A stretch of 64,000 nt of DNA from Ecdyonurus torrentis (GCA_949318235.1 OX439130.1:40625260-40689259); one strand, 5' to 3'. Shown: positions 27,767 through 41,527, counted from the first letter of the stretch. A program made the numbers and translations. The notes: generated by a model from the sequence alone, not told the origin.

Positions 27767-28403
27767 ACTATATTATGTTTCAGGCAGTTTAATAAAAGTG
27801 GTTTTTAATTGTTTGCTATGAATATTTCAAAAATACGTTTAAAAAGATAGTAAATTATTCATAAAAGTTTTATTTTTTATTTTATGTTACACAGTTTCTT
27901 TAATTTTCACTTTACTCATTGTTATTTGTACACATAAAATAGCATCGATCAATGGATGATACTTAAAAGATTTATATTACTTAAAAAATAAAATTCCATT
28001 CACGTTTTTCTTTACTTTGACAATGACGTTGCATTCATTTTAATGTATCACATACATACATACTATAATAAAACCCAATATAATATAGTAATATGTATGT
28101 AATCCAAACCATCTAGAGTAATGAGAAATATTTACGTGCCATGAGGCAATTCATCAATGTAAGTATACGTATAGAACGTGTATGTATATATACAATAGTG
28201 ATATGCAAAGTAGGTATATGTATACAATTAAATTATTTGCACCACGTATTTTATATTGTCACGTGAATTAAATATTAATGAATGAACATTGATATCAATC
28301 GATCATATAAATTTCTAACAAAACTATAATGAGAATTTGAAATAAATATTAAATTGATTTATTGACTAGTAAATTCTTTATCATTATTAATTTTATCTAT
28401 TTG

Positions 28404-28473
<70 letters not shown>
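28404..28473. repeat. (TA)n array
   Basis: Uninterrupted TA array of about 68 bases ending at TAGGGGTTTTG. Confidence 0.97.
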
Positions 28474-28475
<2 letters not shown>

Positions 28476-28545
28476 GTTTTGTTAAAACTCAAATAAATGA
28501 ACAAAATAATATTTCAAGCAAGTAATTAAATTGAACTTTTATATA

Positions 28546-28567
28546 GGAGAGAGAGAGAGAGAGAGAG
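28546..28567. repeat. (GA)n microsatellite
   Basis: Short GA tract, about 70 bases after the preceding TA array. Confidence 0.93.
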
Positions 28568-31183
28568 ACTGGTTGATAGAATTTTAATTAAAGTATTGTT
28601 CTATCATTATTTTGATGTAAATTACAATAAAGTGAGCAAATAATGAGGGTTTAAAACACATTCACTATATAAAATACAGTATTGATTTTACGTTTATTTT
28701 GTTCTCTATAAAACCAATTTTATTATTAATTTAATATATACCATTGATGATCAAAAATTTTATATTGATGTTAAATTAGAATTACTTTATTATATTTTTG
28801 TCGATTGACATTTTAATTAATAACCATTTTAGCGATTTATATGTTTCTCATATTTATAAATTAAAAAAAAATGTCTGGCATTATTTTATTAATAAATTGA
28901 GCAATATTTATGTATATTTATTTATAAATCAACCAATATACATATTTACTGAGACTTGGGTTGTGAAAATACTGTGGTACAAAATTTCACTTTATTGCCT
29001 TAGCACATATAAGATATAATGAAGGATATAATTAATGCAACGTTCTATTTATAATATAGCAGTGAAGTAAAATTTTATATCACAGAATCTTTACAGTTCC
29101 TGAGGCATATATAATTATATTCCATTGCGTTATAAAAATATAATACATTTATATAGAAACATAAGTTATTATCTTAATGCTCATGCAACATAAATACATT
29201 GTATTTCAATATAATGTTATATTTCATATATGTTTGTACGATTGTTTGAAAAGGATTTCGAAAAGTTATTTTGTATTGACGTGAGTTATTAGTTTATCTT
29301 ATTTATCATCTGAGTGAGCGCCAGTGTGTCGTCACATGCAACTCCACTGCTGCTGCCTGCCTGCCTGCATTTAACTACAATTTTTATATAATACATTACA
29401 ATATAATATTTTACTTTACTCATTCTTTTATTCTTTTTATATAATAATATATTTTTAACTGACATGAAATATGAAATAAAAAAATATGGAAGTATTGTAA
29501 TAAAACAATTACTTACAACAAAATATGGTATAACTGAATATGTATATATCTACGGTTCAGTTAAACAAGAATTGGCCTATTTTTTTTTTATTACACATAA
29601 TAAAATTAATAGTACCAAGTAAATTTAGATTTGAAGTTCATAATTTGGATAAAGTTGTTTGCTGAAATGTAGCTTATTTTGTATAGGTTCTTTTCAAAGT
29701 GTCTAATTCAAAGATATAGACTCCTGTAAAGTTCACAACTGGCAGAGTAATTACGAGATGCGGGTTGCGAACATTAAATCTTTGATAAACATGATTTTTT
29801 TTCCTAAGATTTTCTTATAAATGAGTAATAAAATGAAATATTTGATTTGTTTTAGAAAACAAAAATGTTGATATTTTGCGCGTAGCTGTACTGGTACGGT
29901 TGCTCTACATTTACTTGCAATGCTCGTGACAGACTGACTTTGGTCAATTTTTCATCTTACACAACAACAATAATAAGCTAGCTTGGCTTGCTTTGTCACT
30001 TAATGATTCTAGAGAGCGCAAAACAACAATAACAGATCTATTGTTTCAAACATAAAGTATTATTGATTACTACTACCTTATGTTTCGTATATACGTTGTA
30101 AGATATTGTTTTGAGTTTTAATATTGCAAAAAAAAAAAAAAAAAAAAAAAAAAGTAATGAAACTTTAGAATAAAAAAAATATTAATAATAATAGCAACTT
30201 TAATATACTGATGAATATGGATATTTATAAAATGTTTTTTTTTTTTCAGTTCACGTCACAAGCAATTCTTTTAAGCTTGATATTAATTGTTAAAAAGTTA
30301 GTGTAAAAATGTATTTTAGAAGAATATTTGCATACATATAGAAAAGACTGCTTTGCAGAAAAGAAAGTTATAAATCTTTAATATTTGTGGCTATTCTAAA
30401 ATAAGACACTTTTCTTCTAAGTAAGTTGAAAAATAGTTTTTTATAGTTATACTTTACCATTTAAACTTAAAACAAAATTTTACAGCATAAATATATTTAA
30501 AAAAAAAATGCCATAACTTTTCTATTGTTTTACATAAGTTTTCTTTGAACATAAGATGTTTGACTTTCAAGCTTGGGGAATATTTTTAACTAACAAGTTT
30601 TAACGCTTTTTCGTTTGCAGTATAAATCATTAAGAAAATTAAGTATTGTTAAGGATGTCATTTCTTTATAAGCACAAATAGAATTTTTCATTATTTATTT
30701 TTTAGTCCAAATCGTGCAAAAACTAGTTTTTTATTTCCAAACATGATTTTTTTATTATATATATTTTTTTGGTGCACGCTATATAGATATTATAAAAAGA
30801 AATCATCTGTTTGGGACAAGTATACAGCATCCGACCGTATCATTTAATGACAAATCGAATCTGTTCAATACGTGAGTTCCAGTGTAGTATGTAGTTATTG
30901 TCAACTGATGTTACGAGAGAGGTACAGGTAGATTTGCAGTTATCATCCGTATCACACCCACCCATACCTATGTCATACGTCATATATCTCTCTTACTCCC
31001 TACAATACACGTCAACAATCCAGTAATTGCATTTATTGTTGATGGTCCAATATTAAACATATCCATCACTATTCATGATATTTTCTTTCATATTTTATAT
31101 ATCGATTTTATTTTGTAAATAATGACTCTGGTAGTATAGAAATAACATATTAAATTTTAGCCAAGATTTTTGTATTATAACGT

Positions 31184-31186
<3 letters not shown>

Positions 31187-31224
<38 letters not shown>
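31187..31224. repeat. Poly-T, about 38 bases
   Basis: One of the longest homopolymers in the window. No retrotransposon body is recognisable beside it, so nothing supports calling it a reverse-oriented poly-A tail. Confidence 0.95.
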
Positions 31225-31229
<5 letters not shown>

Positions 31230-31482
31230 AGTTGTTAAAAAAATATGTATTATTATTATTAACAATTACAATGCACGTTTTTATTTGCGTTTGTGTTTGT
31301 TATATATGTATGTAATAGTTTTTTTTTTTTTAATATATTAAATATGGAAATTTTGGACAGTGAATTATTTTATAAAAACGAGTAAGACTAAAGATATTTA
31401 TGAAGGTGAAGTTCGAGACATTAAAACAAAGTTATTTTTATATCCCGCTGCTAGTCTAGATAATATTCTACATAGAAAGTTT

Positions 31483-31483
<1 letters not shown>

Positions 31484-31527
<44 letters not shown>
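31484..31527. repeat. (CT)n microsatellite
   Basis: CT tract of about 44 bases, followed by a short CG-containing stretch (CCGCCGCATGCG). Confidence 0.97.
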
Positions 31528-31529
<2 letters not shown>

Positions 31530-32029
31530 CACACCGCCGCATGCGTTTTCTGTTCTTCGTCGCTACCGTAGATCTGGTTACAAACTAACAAAAACTATTT
31601 TTATAATCAGGCAAACAGAAAATAAAACTAGACTAAGAATAGAAAAATCTGATAATTGAGGAGGAAAATCCTTGTAGTGGTGATGGAGTAAAAATGATTT
31701 GTTAAATGACATGAATAACGGTGTTATATTTTTTATACAATTAGTAATTTTTTTTAATTACTATATAAATATAAAAAAATATTGTGTAATTTGTTTTATT
31801 GAATTTTGCTGCTTATAAAAACTGTATTGTCAAGACTAATAAGTTTCAATTATTTTATATATTCTTCAATTTTCCAAATTGAAACATACATTTTTCATTG
31901 ATGATTAATTATACCAATTAATATATGCGTAAACAATTATAAAATAAAATGTATATTTTGGTTTTATAAAAAGCTAATATATTTTTTTGTAGTATGTTTT
32001 TAACTTTATCTGAATAGCCTTACAATATT

Positions 32030-32053
32030 TAGAGAGAGAGAGAGAGAGAGAGA
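32030..32053. repeat. (GA)n microsatellite
   Basis: Short GA tract about 30 bases before a 27-base poly-T. Confidence 0.94.
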
Positions 32054-32379
32054 TGGTTAGCATTTTGTAATAAAGCTACGTTTTTTTTTTTTTTTTTTTT
32101 TTTTTTTGTTAATAGTTTTGAAGAATGGTACAATTTATTCAAAGCCTTTTCAGTAAGAACTTGATAATTGCCATGTAATTAGTATTAAATGTACATCATT
32201 ATGTATGATAAACAAATTTCCGAGATTGTGTATATGAGAGAGTGTAATATAGCAAGCAACCTTGTGTTGGTTCCATTGACCTCTGATGTTAGTATAATGA
32301 CAATCCTATTGGAAATATGCCAAGTAAGAGATTTGAGATCATGATGGAACCAATTAATATAAAAGCATGCACGGTAATA

Positions 32380-32402
32380 TTAACCTCTCTTTCTCCTTTT
32401 AG
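32380..32402 (+). promoter_or_regulatory. Strong orphan 3' splice site
   Basis: TATTAAC, close to the branch-point consensus, is followed by CTCTCTTTCTCCTTTTAG, a textbook pyrimidine tract and acceptor. The bases after it are TAAGTACC, so the acceptor G also begins an overlapping GTAAGTA donor. No convincing exon follows, since the open frame downstream becomes poly-Phe. It could be a cryptic acceptor, or an imperfect variant of the fused acceptor-donor sites seen elsewhere in the window. Confidence 0.3.
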
Positions 32403-33072
32403 TAAGTACCTGGAAGTTAAAATTAAACCGTATACAAAAATCAAGTTAAATAATTTAACTTTTGTATTTATAGATTTTCTAAGAAACTTCCATCATAAAT
32501 TTGGATGCAACAATAGTGTCGCTTGTTTTTTTGTCTTTCATTTTATAAACACTGAAAAACTTTCACACTTAAGTTTTTTTTTTTTTTTTTTTAAATATGC
32601 TTTGTGTCTGTTCTCTCTAGCTTTACATTAACGTCAAAATAAGTGAAGAGCGATATCCGCTACCTTCTTGACACTATATGATGATGTAGAATTATATATA
32701 TATATGTACGTAGCTTTCTTCTCTCTAATGTCACTTTTACTAAGTATCATTATTTAATTATATAAACTACAATTACACTTACAGTATGTACTGTACGTAC
32801 TGTGCAGAAGATCTCTCGTTTAAATGGATTAACCTTTTTTGATTTGTGGCCATTATTTCAGCTTGTACCTTGTTAATTTTGGTGTATTCTACTCTTGCTC
32901 ATACGTGACATAAAATCACTAATCCATTATGTTAAATGACGATGACAAAGTCAATTACAACAGCAAATTTTACCTCGGATCTTGACCACAATGGTCAGTT
33001 AGGAATACGCATTATTATATATATGCAAAATTGTTATAATTTTGTTTTTACAGCTTCGTCGGGATATAATTG

Positions 33073-33106
<34 letters not shown>

Positions 33107-33528
33107 CAAAACAATTATAATAAGCATTGTCTTATAAATAGAAGGGGAAAAAACTAACATTAATTGCAAAGCATTGCATCATTATTACTCTAATTCATAT
33201 AATATGATAAAAAGTTACATTATTTTAATTAATGATAAAAATAATAATGAATATTGATTTTAAAATAATTACAAATTATAACATCATTGAAATATTATAG
33301 TAATCTGTAAGTTGAAGTGATAGAGTTTGTAATATGTTTTGTTATTTTTATATGTTCACCTCAATAATTGTCTCACTAATGATAACCTAATTGGATTCAT
33401 CGTCACAATTTTCTGATTGGAGGAAATGAGGTCACCAATGGAAAATGTTCTCTGCCTAATGAACAATCACGTATTTTATAATGAGTAACGTCAGTTGGGG
33501 AAACACATTCATTCATCCCTTAGCTATT

Positions 33529-33531
<3 letters not shown>

Positions 33532-33625
<94 letters not shown>
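33532..33625. repeat. (TA)n array
   Basis: TA array of about 94 bases with one phase slip (ATTAT) in the middle. Confidence 0.97.
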
Positions 33626-33627
<2 letters not shown>

Positions 33628-33711
33628 TGTCAATTTGTAAATCACCAGAAATACTCTGTGTTGCTAAATGTTAGCTTTGAATACCTTTTGTTGTTTAGTA
33701 TTTTATATACA

Positions 33712-33753
<42 letters not shown>

Positions 33754-33754
33754 T
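33712..33754. repeat. (TA)n array
   Basis: Second TA array, 86 bases after the previous one, with one phase slip near its right end. Confidence 0.95.
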
Positions 33755-34509
33755 AAATAATACTTTACTTTTACAAAGTCAATTTTGAGTGATAAAAGTT
33801 GCTTTCTGTTTATAATTTACCTCGTCCTTAAAAAAAAGTCCACGCTTTAATTATAATTGGTTAAAAAAAAAAATAATAAAATGCTGGAAAAAAACAACTA
33901 ATTGTAACAAAAGAGAAGATTTACTGAAATATTCCATGTTCATATTTAGTTTATAACGAGCCATTTTATTTTATATTTTTAAACAAAATTAACCGATTCC
34001 TCAGTATTCTTAACAAAAGGAAAATTAATAGAGAAGTTGACAGTTTTAATCAGCTAATGTATGTATACATAAATGATTTCAATTATATAGGCTTCCATTT
34101 CAGTCTTTTATCATTTTATTCTTGCGTCTTTAGGTTGTGTTTTTAGTTTTTACAGTGTAGAAGATTGATGACAATATAATTTATTATTCTCATCTTAAAA
34201 AAAAAAAAAAAAAAAAAAAACACAAACACAAAAAAAACACGTAATATTAGAACTTTTTGGCTGCCTTAAAGCTTTTTCATCTATTCTTATATTTTGTAGT
34301 TTTGAAATGGTTAATTTTTAACTATCGCTGAAACTCATTAAAATACTTCATTCTATTCACCTTCAGCATTTTATAAATGACTTTTCTTCTCACTCATTCT
34401 ATTCGTCGTTCAAAATTACGTTAGTTTTATTTTAAACATTGATAAAACTATAAATAATAATATATTACCAAAATTGTTATAAATTTTCAAGCAAGAAGAG
34501 GAATTACAG

Positions 34510-34513
<4 letters not shown>

Positions 34514-34541
<28 letters not shown>
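34514..34541. repeat. (AC)n microsatellite
   Basis: The only clear AC dinucleotide tract in the window (about 28 bases), against about 28 AG/CT tracts. Confidence 0.96.
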
Positions 34542-36653
34542 TCAATAATAACAAATATGAAACACAGAATATTATTTATGACTCTAATTTATTATTCACA
34601 CATTATTTTATGCTGTTATATTTTATATATAATTTTATTTATTACAAATTTTTGTTTTATTTATTAAACCTTTTGTATTAAAAGTATTCAAGCCTATTGA
34701 TTAATTGCTTAAATTTATTGTAAAATTATAGGATAATACAAATTTCCGTTGAAAGTGTATTTAACTCAAATTATTGAGAGATGGCTTTATTGATATATTA
34801 TGTAATACATACTGTACAATATTATATTTAGTGGCATTAAAAAAAAAAAAACTTTTCCTAAGAAAGTAGTTTATTCCTATAATAAAAACTGTAGCATTGT
34901 GCTACTTTTTCCCATTTGATTATATTACCATTACCATATTATAATAACAATAATGATAATAATAATAATTAAATGGTTTTTATTAGAAGCCAAAAAAGGT
35001 ACAAACCCACTTACATGGTCCTCTGACTTTATTTAAACAATATGCAATAGTCGGAGTATTTCTTCATTATATGTAAATGTTATATACATAATTAAGCAAG
35101 AAAATCATTGTAATATAATATATTTTGAACTTAATTTAATCGGGCAAGCAAAAAAAAAAAAAAAAAAAAGGTGTAATGAATATACTGTAGTGTTGAATAA
35201 ATAAATTACTACACAAGTGAAGTAACATCCTTATACACAAACATAAATTTGTCATTTTAATAAATATTTAAGATGACATTGAAATACAGCATAAAGAACG
35301 AACAATTTGATTATATATTTTGTAATTTAATAAACTTCAAAAACAGAGCACTCTGGCAATTCTTTGCATTAAGTGAAAATAAAGACATGGTGTTAGTTTG
35401 AGTCCGGGGGGTCCTATGTGACTTTGCTAATGCCTTTTACTGTGTCGACCTCTCATGCAATTTTGATGAGTCTCTTTCTGATTACTTTGTGCTTGTTTAC
35501 ACTGACGAAAAAAATAAAGCAGATTTTGTCAATACTTAAAAGTTAAACTTTAAAATTTAAGCTTCGTATAACGTCAAAATCACTATCGACGAACAGTAAC
35601 CAATGCAAACCATTTTAATTATTAATAATTATTGGTATTATAGTGTATGAAAAATAGCATACTAGCTTGCTTTAGTAAGTTTTTAGAAAAAGAAAAAAAA
35701 AACTTACTTTTTCAGTGTTTCTTTAAGGTAATAGTCAAAGTACTAGAGAGAGAAAGAAGATGTTAGGCAAGTGAAGAGGCGGGTGGGGGGACTATAAGAA
35801 GATCAATCAGGAGCCGAGATTGGAACGTTTGAAGTGGCTTTTTCCTTGCTAAAACTATACACTAAAACCCACCTACAAGCCTCATTTTGTTCTCACTAAC
35901 TTTCCTTTTCCTTCCTGCCTTCTTTTTTTATACTTTTTTGATCATTCTTTGCTTATTATACAAGCTAAGTTCTTTTTCTTTTTTTTTCTTTATTCCACCT
36001 TTTATCTTTTTTATATCTGATGAAAGTACAACACATCAAATGAGGCTCAACTTTTAATCTAGGTTAGATTTTAATATGATTAATTGGAAACTTTCAATAT
36101 CAGCATATTATAATACCGTAGATTATTTTTTTATAATATTATTATTAATAAAGCACTTCAAGTATAATGGGATTTTTTTCTTCTAATCATTACACTTTGA
36201 TTTTTCAATGAAACTGAAATCGTTATCAAAAACTTATTTGCATATAATTTTACAGAAAAAAAAAGTGTTTAAAAATATCCTGTAATGCAGTACAGAATAT
36301 TTTCTTTTACAATTAATTTGTTACGCGTAATTTGGAAGTTGGCCACTTACTCTCTGTGACCGTAACGCAAGCTTTTTATTGTTGGCCTTTTTAACCAAAC
36401 ATTTATTTTATCCAAGTTGGCCCAAAACTTCAGTGATACTTTATATTATTCAATAAAAATGACCTGAAATATTTATTTTGTATTCAATACTGATACTGTA
36501 TAATATTGATAATATACATATTGTAAGTTAAAGTATATCAATAAATATGAAGCATTTCAAATATTAAAACTATAAATATAAAGTTATGAATACCAAAAAA
36601 AAGTTTATGTAAGATTTTATATCTACAGCAGTTTAATATCTTTATCTTTCATC

Positions 36654-36685
<32 letters not shown>

Positions 36686-37104
36686 AAGAATAGTAAAACA
36701 AGAATTCCGTGCTGATAGAAAAGAACTTACAGAACATGATGAATAGGCAATTGTTAAACAATAAACTAAACATTATTTTTAGTATTCGTGGAAATTGTAA
36801 CCACGCTCACGTTATAAACATTAAACTTAAAGATTTATTCTGAAGAAAATATTTCATGCGTACAAAGATTGGCACTTAAAAAAAATTTACTTTGCAATGT
36901 TTGTTCTTTTTTATGTGTGTGTGTTATATTAAAAAATTGTTTGAAGAGCAAACTAAACTAAAAAAAAAAAAAGTAAAAGTAATTTGCCGTAAAGTTTTAT
37001 TGTTTTTCATTTTATGTATACATTGTATAGTGTTGGTCGCTTGTGATTTTTGTGTGTGTTGTGACGTCACACCTGTGTAGTTTACAAAAGTCTAAAAATA
37101 CTTA

Positions 37105-37106
37105 CC
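37105..37106 (-). promoter_or_regulatory. Strong candidate recursive splice site, minus strand
   Basis: Read on the minus strand, GATGCTTTCTCTTTCAG is followed at once by GTAAGTATTTTTAG. The pyrimidine tract, CAG acceptor and GTAAGTAT donor all match the ratchet-point consensus known from long Drosophila introns (pyrimidine run, CAG|GTAAGT). There is no exon between acceptor and donor. It is the best-scoring single site of this kind in the window by eye. With the weaker site at 8278 it would support an intron on the minus strand, whereas 9716, 18638 and 49252 point to the plus strand. Chance occurrence cannot be excluded without RNA data. Confidence 0.45.
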
Positions 37107-37569
37107 TGAAAGAGAAAGCATCTTGTTGAACTGTGAACTCAATACGTGTGGATTATGCAACGCTGCGGATTAATATAAACAAAACAATTCTATATTAATA
37201 CATTTTGTGTGGGTTCTATATAAGCACACAGATTATATATTTTTTTACGATTTCTTTCTTTTCCGGGTTGATTTTTCAATGATTCAATAAAATACAATAC
37301 ATCACATATTTTTGTACTTCTGAAATAAACGTCTATATTTGTTTGCTCACTTTATGTTCTTTCCTTAAATTGAGATTAAATCCGATAAAAAAAAAAAAAA
37401 AAAACTGCATGAATGAAAAAGATTTTCCTTCATATTTATTATTATTATTATTTGTCTAAAAAAACACTCATGGGATTAACAATAGGTAAGAATAAGGGTC
37501 AATATTTTCACTATCCATGTAGCGTAAACATAACGTATAAATTAAACCAACATGAATCGACAAACACTA

Positions 37570-37574
<5 letters not shown>

Positions 37575-37639
<65 letters not shown>

Positions 37640-37640
37640 A
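37575..37640. repeat. (TA)n array
   Basis: TA array of about 66 bases with a TTAT interruption near its right end. A TGACGTCA lies 30 bases further right, at 37671. Confidence 0.96.
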
Positions 37641-39064
37641 ATATTTATAGTTCTCTACTTTTATTTTTGGTGACGTCATACAACAATTTTGAGGAGGAGG
37701 TGGAGATAGCGGGTTAATTAACTTAATTAATTATTAACTTAATAGTATCCAAAAACTAGAATATTTTATTTTATTTGCTTTTTCTTTTCTTTTTGATTTT
37801 TTCCTACATTTTTAAATTTTTTGTTTATAATACCTAACTTAAATCTGTAATCTGTAAAAAAGAGTATTGTGACCTTTTTAAAAATAAAAGGATCACAAAA
37901 TAATGAAAAGAAAAAAAATCACAATATTAAAATTGATTTAATATTCTGGTAAAAAAAAAATAAGAATCATAAAATTTTAACTACGTAATATAGCAGTAAT
38001 TACTACATAAAGATTTTGACAGTGAGATTTATTTAAAAAAATAAATTATATATAAAATAATTAATTAAAATATTAACATAAATTGTATTTTATTTTATTT
38101 TAAATTTTGTTTCTGAATGGTTGAAATTAATTGATAATTATTTTTAATTAATTAGCCACATGTTTTGTATTGCATCGTTTATATAATAATGCTTTTGTAG
38201 ACTCATTAAAAATAATAGCTACATCATTTTATTAGAGTGGGATAAAAAAAAGGTCACGGGGCAAATTGTTGTTTTTTTCCCCCCTGTGAGGCAAATTTGT
38301 ATAAGTTATGCAACCAGCACAACAAAATTTGTCTTTGTTATTTGGAAATAAAAACAAGTTAGTAATTAACAAAAACATAATAGGTAAATTTTGTCTATAC
38401 AGAAGGGATTTTAAAAATTTAATTGAGAGAGGGTTGATTGTTTACATATGTTAATTATGTCTGGAATTTTTAAATTTGGGGGGCTAAATACAAAGTTTTA
38501 CAAGACCACTAATATGTCTTTCACATTTTCTATCTCTCTCCCACTATCTCCTCCTTTTCCCTAAAACTTTCCTTCGCCTCATCAGTAACCTGATTTTCTG
38601 CCAAGAATATGAACTTCAAGGGGAAAAAAACATTCATCTCTAGAACTATACTAGATTATCATTATATTTCTTTCCATCTTACAGTTTCCCCTTTAACATT
38701 TTTTTTATACTGGACTATATAATATGAACTATAAAGAAATAGAGAAAGAGAGTGAAAGAGAAATGTAGAAAACATTTGCAAACAGAAAAAGTAACGGTAA
38801 TGGCTTTTTTTTTCTTCTTTTCTATATCACCTGCTTCCATATAGATGATAGAAAACTACTACTATTATATATATGTAAAATACTTTGAAAAATACATGTC
38901 TTTTTTTTATGTATTATTGAAACGTATTTCACAATCCTATCACTATTTCCGAGTGCTAAACTACCTTAAAGGACAGTCGTTTCCTACTTGCTTTTACGCG
39001 CCATCGATGACCTTTTTTTTTTCTCTCTCTCTTCTTTTTCTGATGCCTCGTCAAGAAGAAAACG

Positions 39065-39101
39065 CAAGAGAGAGAGAGAGAGAGAGAGAAAGAAAGAGAG
39101 C

Positions 39102-39184
<83 letters not shown>
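39065..39184. repeat. (GA)n microsatellite, interrupted
   Basis: GA tract of about 120 bases with an AAAGAAAGAGAGCGAGTG interruption near 39090-39107 and a pure right half. Confidence 0.97.
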
Positions 39185-39186
<2 letters not shown>

Positions 39187-39327
39187 AAAGGGATTACATG
39201 GCTGCTTACGTTAAAACAGACCTAATGTCTTGGCTATTCTCTACACATGAGAGAAGATGAAGATGCATATGTTTACGAAAATAGAAAATATATATCTAAA
39301 CAACCTATGCCAGACATCAAGACAGTG

Positions 39328-39471
<144 letters not shown>

Positions 39472-39777
39472 GTAATGCATGACATATTTTAGTTTATTGA
39501 CGTCACAAGTCAATGAAACTGCAGTTAATATTAAAAAATAACAAATGAAACTCACGAAATATTTATTTTAAATTACACGCTTATTTGTTTAAACATTTAT
39601 TTATATATTATTATTTAAATATTTAATTTTATCATATTGTGTTATTTGTTTAATATTTTATAGTATTATTATTTTATATAATTATTGTACCGGCAATTAT
39701 TATTTATAATTTATTACAATATAATAATATGCTTTGCATTTTAAGTAGTGTGTATGTATATGGTATGGTATTAACAA

Positions 39778-40384
39778 TATATCGAGAAAATCAAATAGTA
39801 ACCTCGTGCCTTAACCGCTGCGAGTTTCGAGAGGCACTCTACTCAAGTGCCAATAACTTTATTTATAATTATGCAAAAAAATTACAATTTATAGTTTCGT
39901 AAAGTTTGTTTATTCAGCTCTTTGACAATACTTTTAAAAATTATATGGCAGTAATTGTCATTTAGCTATGAATAATTTCAGACCAAAAAACGTGTTTTTT
40001 TCACAGTTTTTTCGCCAAGTGTAACTTTCATAGTCCGTAGTTTTTCAAGTATTTACTTAAAAAAATTAGTTTTCTTACCAGAGGTATAAAAAATTATGGA
40101 GATTAAAACTATTGTTTTAAAATTTTTTTATTTACAAAAAAAATCATATTTTTTTCAATTTGATAATTTTTGGAGAAAAGCACAGGTAACTTTTCTCGTA
40201 TGTATTGCATTTAAAAATTGCTTTGTTAAATTTAAATTAAAAGTATTGCTGCAACGCGATGTTAAATTGTATTCAAATATCCCTTGTGGAAGTTACCTAA
40301 ATAATTAAATACATATTTATGTATTTTTTTCCAAAATTGCTATAAAAGAGAAAGAGATAAAAGGTAAGTGTGGCAGCGCTGTAA
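39778..40384 (+). repeat. Left long terminal inverted repeat
   Basis: Left arm of the element, in plus orientation. Its inner end carries AAGGTAAGTGTGGCAGCGCTG, which corresponds to the inner end of the other arm. The 70-codon frame at 40096-40308 falls wholly within the arm and has no independent support. Confidence 0.7.
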
Positions 40385-40416
40385 TATTATGAGTAAGAAG
40401 AAGGTGCACAGAGCTC

Positions 40417-40441
40417 TTACGTCACACCTGTACTATAAAAG
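40417..40441 (+). promoter_or_regulatory. CRE-like site plus TATA box
   Basis: TTACGTCA (40417-40424) is followed 9 bases later by TATAAAAG (40434-40441), just inside the left arm of the long-armed element. A bZIP site close to a good TATA box resembles a core promoter, possibly that of the element's lost gene. No downstream frame supports it. Confidence 0.3.
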
Positions 40442-40856
40442 TATTGTTACTATAAGTAAAACATCGTTTCGTAAGAAATTATACTTTGACTTTTTCTACT
40501 ATAATTTTGATGCTTTTATAAGTCAATATTATTGAATTAAAACTATTGTGGATTATTGTTAAAGATTATTTCCCGTTAAAACTAACAATTATATTTAAAG
40601 AATCTTTAATTATTATTAATTTTTAAATTCAGTTACAAGATTTTCAAAACTTAGAGAGTTTTTATATCCTTTTGTGAGTGAATCAGAAAAATAAATCTTT
40701 TATTTATATGAGGATTTAAATAAGAATGCTAAAAAAGTAACATTTAATAAAATCATTTTTTTTTTCAAGTAAATTTATTTATGCTATAATAGAAGAGGAA
40801 AAAGGACATAATAAAGAATGAGGAAGGTACGTGACTTTTTTTTAGCCCCACTTTTT

Positions 40857-41075
40857 ATGGCATTTTAGAAAACAGCGTTAAAACATTTTGAGGCGCTATT
40901 ATTTCTTACAACGATTGGAGCATGGGAAGTATCTTTAATTACTTTTTAACCATCAACTTAAAAAGCCTTTGACGTAATCAATCAGGTATTTATTTCGGAA
41001 AGTAAATCACATGCTCCAATCGTCCTAAGAAAAAATAACGCCTCAAAATTTTTGAAAGCGCTTTCCAAAAATATC
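40857..41075. mobile_element. Hairpin MITE nested in the long-armed element
   Basis: Two arms of about 70 bases, 40857-40927 and 41002-41075, are inverted copies. Both contain TTTTGAGGCG, then a TATT-rich spacer, then ACGATTGGAGCATG. The loop of about 75 bases has no coding capacity. The size and shape are those of a short foldback MITE. Target duplications were not identified, and it could be an internal part of the host element rather than a separate insertion. Confidence 0.55.
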
Positions 41076-41519
41076 ATCAACTCAACAAAAAATTTCAATT
41101 CACCTTTCTTATTGTAGTTACCAAGTGTTATTATTTTTATTAGTTTATTCATAAAAATTATAAAAATAAGAAATCCTTATATTCTTATAATTAAAATATA
41201 ATAATTGATCAGTACTTTGATATTTAAGTTTTAAATTATTTATTAAGGCCATAAAAATTACAATATTAAAATTTGTAGTCAATAATAGTGTTCTCGTATT
41301 ACAGCATTAAAAAATACAGTGCCTTTTCTTACTCTGTTTACACAAATAAGAAAATAGAAATTTAAATATTACAAAATATTGCAAATACATTGATATCAAT
41401 AATTTATTTTAAATTGTATTATTTAAAAAATATTTAAAAAAGTAAAAACCAACATTTTATATTTGTTTTTAAATGACAAAAATCATTTCAAAATAAAAAA
41501 GTTACAATACCATAAGGTA

Positions 41520-41527
41520 ATTGTTTC
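41520..41527. repeat. Target site duplication, left copy
   Basis: ATTGTTTC directly before the hAT-type end. It is identical to the copy at 42832-42839. Confidence 0.88.

Larger units (their letters stand above)
31225..39060. other. AT-rich non-coding stretch
   Basis: No gene is visible. Homopolymers include poly-T near 32081-32107 and 32574-32592, and poly-A near 33075-33099, 34197-34220, 35151-35169, 36654-36681 and 37387-37404. A 33-base imperfect palindrome (TTGTGACCTTTT paired with AAAAGGATCACAA) lies at 37867-37899. The 104-codon frame at 32317-32631 ends in poly-Phe from a T run and is not credible as a protein. CRE palindromes at 37062 and 37671 are covered under findings. Confidence 0.75.

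Noticed and set aside
32317..32631. 104-codon frame spanning a good splice acceptor
   Set aside because: It ends in poly-Phe encoded by a T run and contains the acceptor in its middle, so it cannot be one exon in this form.
35383..35480. GTTTGAGTCCGGGGG as a tRNA-like or SINE promoter
   Set aside because: The B-box match is imperfect and no A-box or acceptor stem could be found upstream.
40361..40372. AAGGTAAGTGTGG and its partner GAGGTAAGTATTG at 43060-43072 (minus) as recursive splice sites
   Set aside because: Both are preceded by purine-rich sequence, not a pyrimidine tract, and both belong to the inverted arms of the mobile element.
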